DNA from: Chryseobacterium cucumeris
GTDB taxonomy: Bacteria; Bacteroidota; Bacteroidia; Flavobacteriales; Weeksellaceae
DNA length: 64,000 nucleotides
Reading direction: 5' to 3'
Assembly: GCF_016775705.1 (NCBI RefSeq)
Contig: NZ_CP068760.1
Location: 3,906,001 to 3,970,000, forward strand
Shown piece by piece: positions 61,353-64,000 of the stretch; position 1 is the first letter of the stretch, and every line of letters starts with the position of its first letter. The notes under the pieces were generated by a model, which worked only from the letters and a program-made list of their open reading frames with translations, was not told the DNA's origin and made no database searches. The position numbers and the translations under genes were made by a program.

Positions 61353-62345
61353 TTAATCCCTTTTTTGATCAGATAAAAATTTTTCAACAAATAATTTTGC
61401 TTCAGTACTTGGATTGGAAACCATGGCTGAAGCATTTTTTTTGTGCATATGATAAGCTTCCTCTACCGAATTGCTTTTTTTCATCAGGGATAAAATATAT
61501 TCCTGGACCCAATATTCGAATCGCTTTTCAGCCTGCTGAACACGGATTTCTTCAAAACGGCCGCTTTTCTTTTTGAGATCAATAAATTCAAATATTTTAT
61601 CGTAGACATCCTGCAGTCCTTCGTTATGAAGAGCAGAGCCTAATAGCACAGGGATCTTCCAGCCTTTTTCTTTAGGAGGAATAAAGTCCAGAGCTCTTTT
61701 TAATTCCAGTCTTGTATTTTTAGCTTTCTGAAGGTTATCCTGATCCACTTTATTGATAAAAATAACATCCACCATTTCCATGATTCCTCTTTTTATGCCC
61801 TGAAGTTCATCTCCGCCACCAATGATTTTAAGGAATAAGAAAACATCGGTAATATCAGCAACCAGTACTTCTGACTGTCCTACTCCAACGGTTTCTATTA
61901 AAATATAATCGTATCCTGCAGCCTCGCAGATCATCATGATTTCAAAAGTGGTATTGGCTACTCCTCCGAGAAACCCGGAGCTTGGGGAAGGGCGTATAAA
62001 GGCATTTTCTTCTTTGGCCAGTTCTTCCATTCTGGTTTTATCCCCTAAAATACTTCCTTTGTTAATTGCCGAGCTGGGATCAATAGCCAAAACGGCAACC
62101 TTTTTTCCCTGGGTAATAACAAGGCGTCCGAAGTTTTCTATAAAAGTAGATTTGCCGGCTCCGGGAACTCCCGTTACTCCTACTCTCACAGAGTTTCCGG
62201 TAAGAGGCATAATTTTCTTTAAAAGTTCTTCTGCCTGTACTCTGTGTTCTGCTTTTTTGCTTTCAACCAATGTAATAGCTTTTGCAATCAGGCGTTTGTT
62301 TCCTGATTGTATTCCCTCTATTAACTCTTCTGTAGAAAATTTCAT
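61353..62345 (-). CDS. meaB: MeaB/ArgK-family GTPase, methylmalonyl-CoA mutase chaperone
   Basis: MeaB protects and reloads adenosylcobalamin-dependent methylmalonyl-CoA mutase. I choose the Met at 62345 (330 residues); an earlier in-frame Met adds 16 residues of poor fit. Walker A GVPGAGKST is at residues 59-67. AIDPSSAINKGSILGDKTRM, ETVGVGQSE and FINKVDQDN with the NKxD base-recognition motif follow. The mutase genes are not in this window. Confidence 0.95.
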   Translation of the reverse strand: MKFSTEELIEGIQSGNKRLIAKAITLVESKKAEHRVQAEELLKKIMPLTGNSVRVGVTGVPGAGKSTFIENFGRLVITQGKKVAVLAIDPSSAINKGSILGDKTRMEELAKEENAFIRPSPSSGFLGGVANTTFEIMMICEAAGYDYILIETVGVGQSEVLVADITDVFLFLKIIGGGDELQGIKRGIMEMVDVIFINKVDQDNLQKAKNTRLELKRALDFIPPKEKGWKIPVLLGSALHNEGLQDVYDKIFEFIDLKKKSGRFEEIRVQQAEKRFEYWVQEYILSLMKKSNSVEEAYHMHKKNASAMVSNPSTEAKLFVEKFLSDQKRD

Positions 62346-62514
62346 TGATTCAAAATTAATAATTAAAATGGGAATGGTCAATAGCCGCTCCATAATGATG
62401 AGTTAAAAGACATCAATTATCTTCATTTATAATTTTCCGTCTTGTATGAATTCAATTTTTATTTCTTCTAAATTAAAACTAGAACACCCTGTATCAAAGG
62501 CTTAAGGAATTTAT

Positions 62515-62522
62515 TACATTTG
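62515..62522 (+). promoter_or_regulatory. -7 box for the cytochrome pair
   Basis: TACATTTG matches TAnnTTTG exactly, 21 bases before the ATG of the first cytochrome. The same octamer lies upstream of doxX. Confidence 0.4.
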
Positions 62523-62543
62523 TTATATCTCAAAAAAAGAAAC

Positions 62544-62837
62544 ATGAAAAAACTCATCGCTGCGGCTTCGTTTACCGGTATTCTACTGGTTTCCTGTACG
62601 CCGAAAGCTGCTACCTCTACTGCTGCTGCAGGAACTTCAACGTCTACTGCAGAACAGATTGCCCAAGGGAAAACTATTTTTGAAAATTCCTGTGGAAGAT
62701 GTCATAAATTGCCGGATCCTGCTTCACATACACCTGTACAATGGGTAGGAATCATGAATTCTATGGCTCCCAAAGCAAAACTGACGGATGAGCAGCACCA
62801 ATGGGTTTATGATTATATTGTTTCTGTACAGAAGTAA
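62544..62837 (+). CDS. small c-type cytochrome lipoprotein
   Basis: The ATG at 62544 gives 97 residues; an upstream TTG is unlikely. The signal is MKKLIAAASFTGILLVSC with Cys18 lipidated. After a Ser/Thr/Ala linker (20-38) one c-type heme motif, CGRCH, occupies Cys50-His54, and Met in NSMAPKAKL near residue 75 may be the sixth ligand. It is a membrane-anchored periplasmic electron carrier and could feed the cbb3 oxidase encoded at 18-22 kb. A close relative follows 20 bases later. Confidence 0.9.
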   Translation: MKKLIAAASFTGILLVSCTPKAATSTAAAGTSTSTAEQIAQGKTIFENSCGRCHKLPDPASHTPVQWVGIMNSMAPKAKLTDEQHQWVYDYIVSVQK

Positions 62838-62857
62838 TTCATCAAACAAAAATAGAT

Positions 62858-63145
62858 ATGAAAAAATTCATTTTAACAGGTATCGCGGCATCTGCATTTC
62901 TGGTATCCTGCGGACCAAAAAGTGTGGCTGTAACAGGGCCAAAGTACACCTCATCTGAGCAGCTGGCGCAGGGAAAGACCATTTTTGAAAATTCCTGTGC
63001 AAAATGCCATAAATTGCCGGAACCAACAAAACATGACGACAAAGGGTGGATCAACACTTTAAGCAGAATGGCTCCAAAGGCTAAGCTTACTGATGACCAG
63101 CATCAAATGGTGTATGATTATCTGATTTCTGCGAATAAAAAATAA
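62858..63145 (+). CDS. small c-type cytochrome lipoprotein, paralogue
   Basis: The 95-residue protein has a lipoprotein signal (Cys18), heme motif CAKCH at Cys47-His51 and a Met in SRMAPKAKLTD. It shares QGKTIFENSC, CHKLP and MAPKAKLTD with the cytochrome 20 bases upstream, so the two arose by tandem duplication. The linker between anchor and heme domain is shorter and less rich in alanine and threonine. Its stop codon lies inside the terminator stem. Confidence 0.9.
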   Translation: MKKFILTGIAASAFLVSCGPKSVAVTGPKYTSSEQLAQGKTIFENSCAKCHKLPEPTKHDDKGWINTLSRMAPKAKLTDDQHQMVYDYLISANKK

Positions 63146-63172
63146 GCTTTCTAAGGAAAGCTTATTTTTTAT
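63141..63172. terminator. terminator after the cytochromes, bidirectional
   Basis: AATAAGCTTTC at 63141-63151 pairs with GAAAGCTTATT at 63156-63166 around TAAG, followed by TTTT. On the minus strand it also ends in TTTTTTATTC, serving the protease gene that ends at 63194. Confidence 0.9.
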
Positions 63173-63193
63173 TCACCCAATTGGTACCTGCTG

Positions 63194-64000
63194 CTATCTT
63201 ACGATAAGTTTTTCAACCTGAGACTGATTCCCCTGGCTGATATGAACCATATAAACTCCTTTTTGTAGCCCTTTTACAGAGACAGCTTTCTTCGACCCTG
63301 ATTCTCTGGAGTCCGTCAATACTAATTTACCAGACATATCAAACATCGTAATTTTAACTTCTTTAAGGGATTGCTCTATATTTCCTACGAAAAATTCATC
63401 ATAAGCAGGATTTGGGAATACAATAAACCTGGATCCTGTTTTTTTAATTTCCTGAGTCCCCAAAGCTGTGCTGCATTCAGCGGGTATCGTAAAGTCTTCT
63501 ACCTGATCATTAGCAACCGTTTTGGAGCCTGCGGATGCATTCACCCCAAGTCCTCTTCTTGCAAATACATTCCAGATCAGGCATTTATCATTCCCTCCAT
63601 TTCCTATTACATCAGCCTGCAGAATAGCATCCCTTCCATCAATAAAAGTGGGGCTGCACGGCTGCAGTTTAAGCCCATCAATGACAATCTGAAGAACCTT
63701 TGCATTTCCGGAAGTATTGCTGGCCAGTAGATCATTATTGTATCCATATTTTTCGATATACTTCCAGGCCAGGTCCCAAAGCATTGTTGCCCATATAAAC
63801 CCTATCTGATGGACTTCTGTATTTGTATTTGTTTTTCCGTAAGTATAATTATTAATACTAAAATCAGGAGAATATTTCGCTAATCTGTTGCCATTTCCTG
63901 TTATAGGCTCGTTTTTCGTGTAAGTTGAATGTCCTCTGGGAACAGCTGAAGTGTCTCCGGGTCTGGCAGTCACCATAAGCCCAAAGAAATCAGACCAGCC
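63194..64000 (-). CDS. C-terminal part of a secreted M36-like metalloprotease with type IX sorting domain
   Basis: The gene enters from the right edge, so its start is missing; 269 codons are visible. The first visible residues read GWSDFFGLM, the block after the third zinc ligand of fungalysin (M36) peptidases (EGWSDF). TFIDGRDAILQAD near residue 122 and WNVFARRGLGVNAS fit the same family. The last 75 residues (from about FIVFPNPAYDEFFV) are a type IX secretion A-type sorting domain ending GVYMVHISQGNQSQVEKLIVR in two parts. It would be exported and cut or anchored at the surface. Confidence 0.88.
   Translation of the reverse strand, partial: GWSDFFGLMVTARPGDTSAVPRGHSTYTKNEPITGNGNRLAKYSPDFSINNYTYGKTNTNTEVHQIGFIWATMLWDLAWKYIEKYGYNNDLLASNTSGNAKVLQIVIDGLKLQPCSPTFIDGRDAILQADVIGNGGNDKCLIWNVFARRGLGVNASAGSKTVANDQVEDFTIPAECSTALGTQEIKKTGSRFIVFPNPAYDEFFVGNIEQSLKEVKITMFDMSGKLVLTDSRESGSKKAVSVKGLQKGVYMVHISQGNQSQVEKLIVR

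Overview
The window looks like chromosome of a Chryseobacterium-like member of the Flavobacteriia (Bacteroidota). The evidence is a type IX secretion C-terminal domain at the right end, SusC/OMP-type outer-membrane proteins, a CcoN-CcoO fusion oxidase, a GLPGLI-family protein, promoters of the TTTG-N19/20-TAnnTTTG type and very few Shine-Dalgarno sequences. I see no tRNA, rRNA, insertion sequence, prophage or CRISPR array.

Layout. 1-2.4 kb holds a TonB-dependent receptor cut by the left edge; its leader carries a compact SAM-I-like aptamer and a 19-codon mini-ORF. 2.9-5.1 kb holds a divergent outer-membrane beta-barrel protein. 5.3-12.2 kb is a thiamine operon on the minus strand (thiS-C-tenI/thiE-like-D-E-G-H-F) behind a TPP riboswitch. 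12.3-15.7 kb holds a lipoprotein, a pseudouridine synthase, a small membrane protein, panB and a Crp/Fnr regulator. The regulator is divergent from a cbb3 oxidase operon at 15.8-24.7 kb (ccoI-S-NO-Q-P-G-H plus a TauE/SafE-like protein).

25.5-29.3 kb is the accessory centrepiece, a minus-strand GRASP-with-SPASM RiPP cluster. A 57-residue double-glycine precursor, too short for ordinary ORF lists, is followed by a terminator-like hairpin, an ATP-grasp ligase, a 65-residue overlapping ORF, a SPASM protein without radical-SAM cysteines, a lipoprotein and a GLPGLI protein. The cluster is visibly more A+T-rich than the thiamine and oxidase operons. No exporter lies nearby.

29.5-43 kb is mostly minus strand: serS, a lipoprotein, a surface-polysaccharide block (asparagine synthase, flippase, glycosyltransferase), an uncharacterised conserved protein, a polytopic membrane protein, an HdrD/LutAB-like Fe-S pair, mlaD and a PpiD-type foldase. 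43-64 kb carries lon, an AI-2E-type permease, doxX, acyl-CoA dehydrogenase, a DUF4349 lipoprotein, a TraB/GumN protein, an ECF sigma factor with a membrane partner, pgi, folD, queE, a polyprenyl-phosphate sugar transferase, mlaE-mlaF with a beta-barrel protein, an M48 lipoprotein protease, meaB, two tandem c-type cytochrome lipoproteins, and the C-terminal part of a secreted M36-like metalloprotease with a type IX signal.

The genes fit an aerobic to microaerobic heterotroph that makes its own thiamine and pantothenate, respires through a high-affinity oxidase and maintains an elaborate outer membrane. Functions are inferred from motifs read by eye; no database search was possible.
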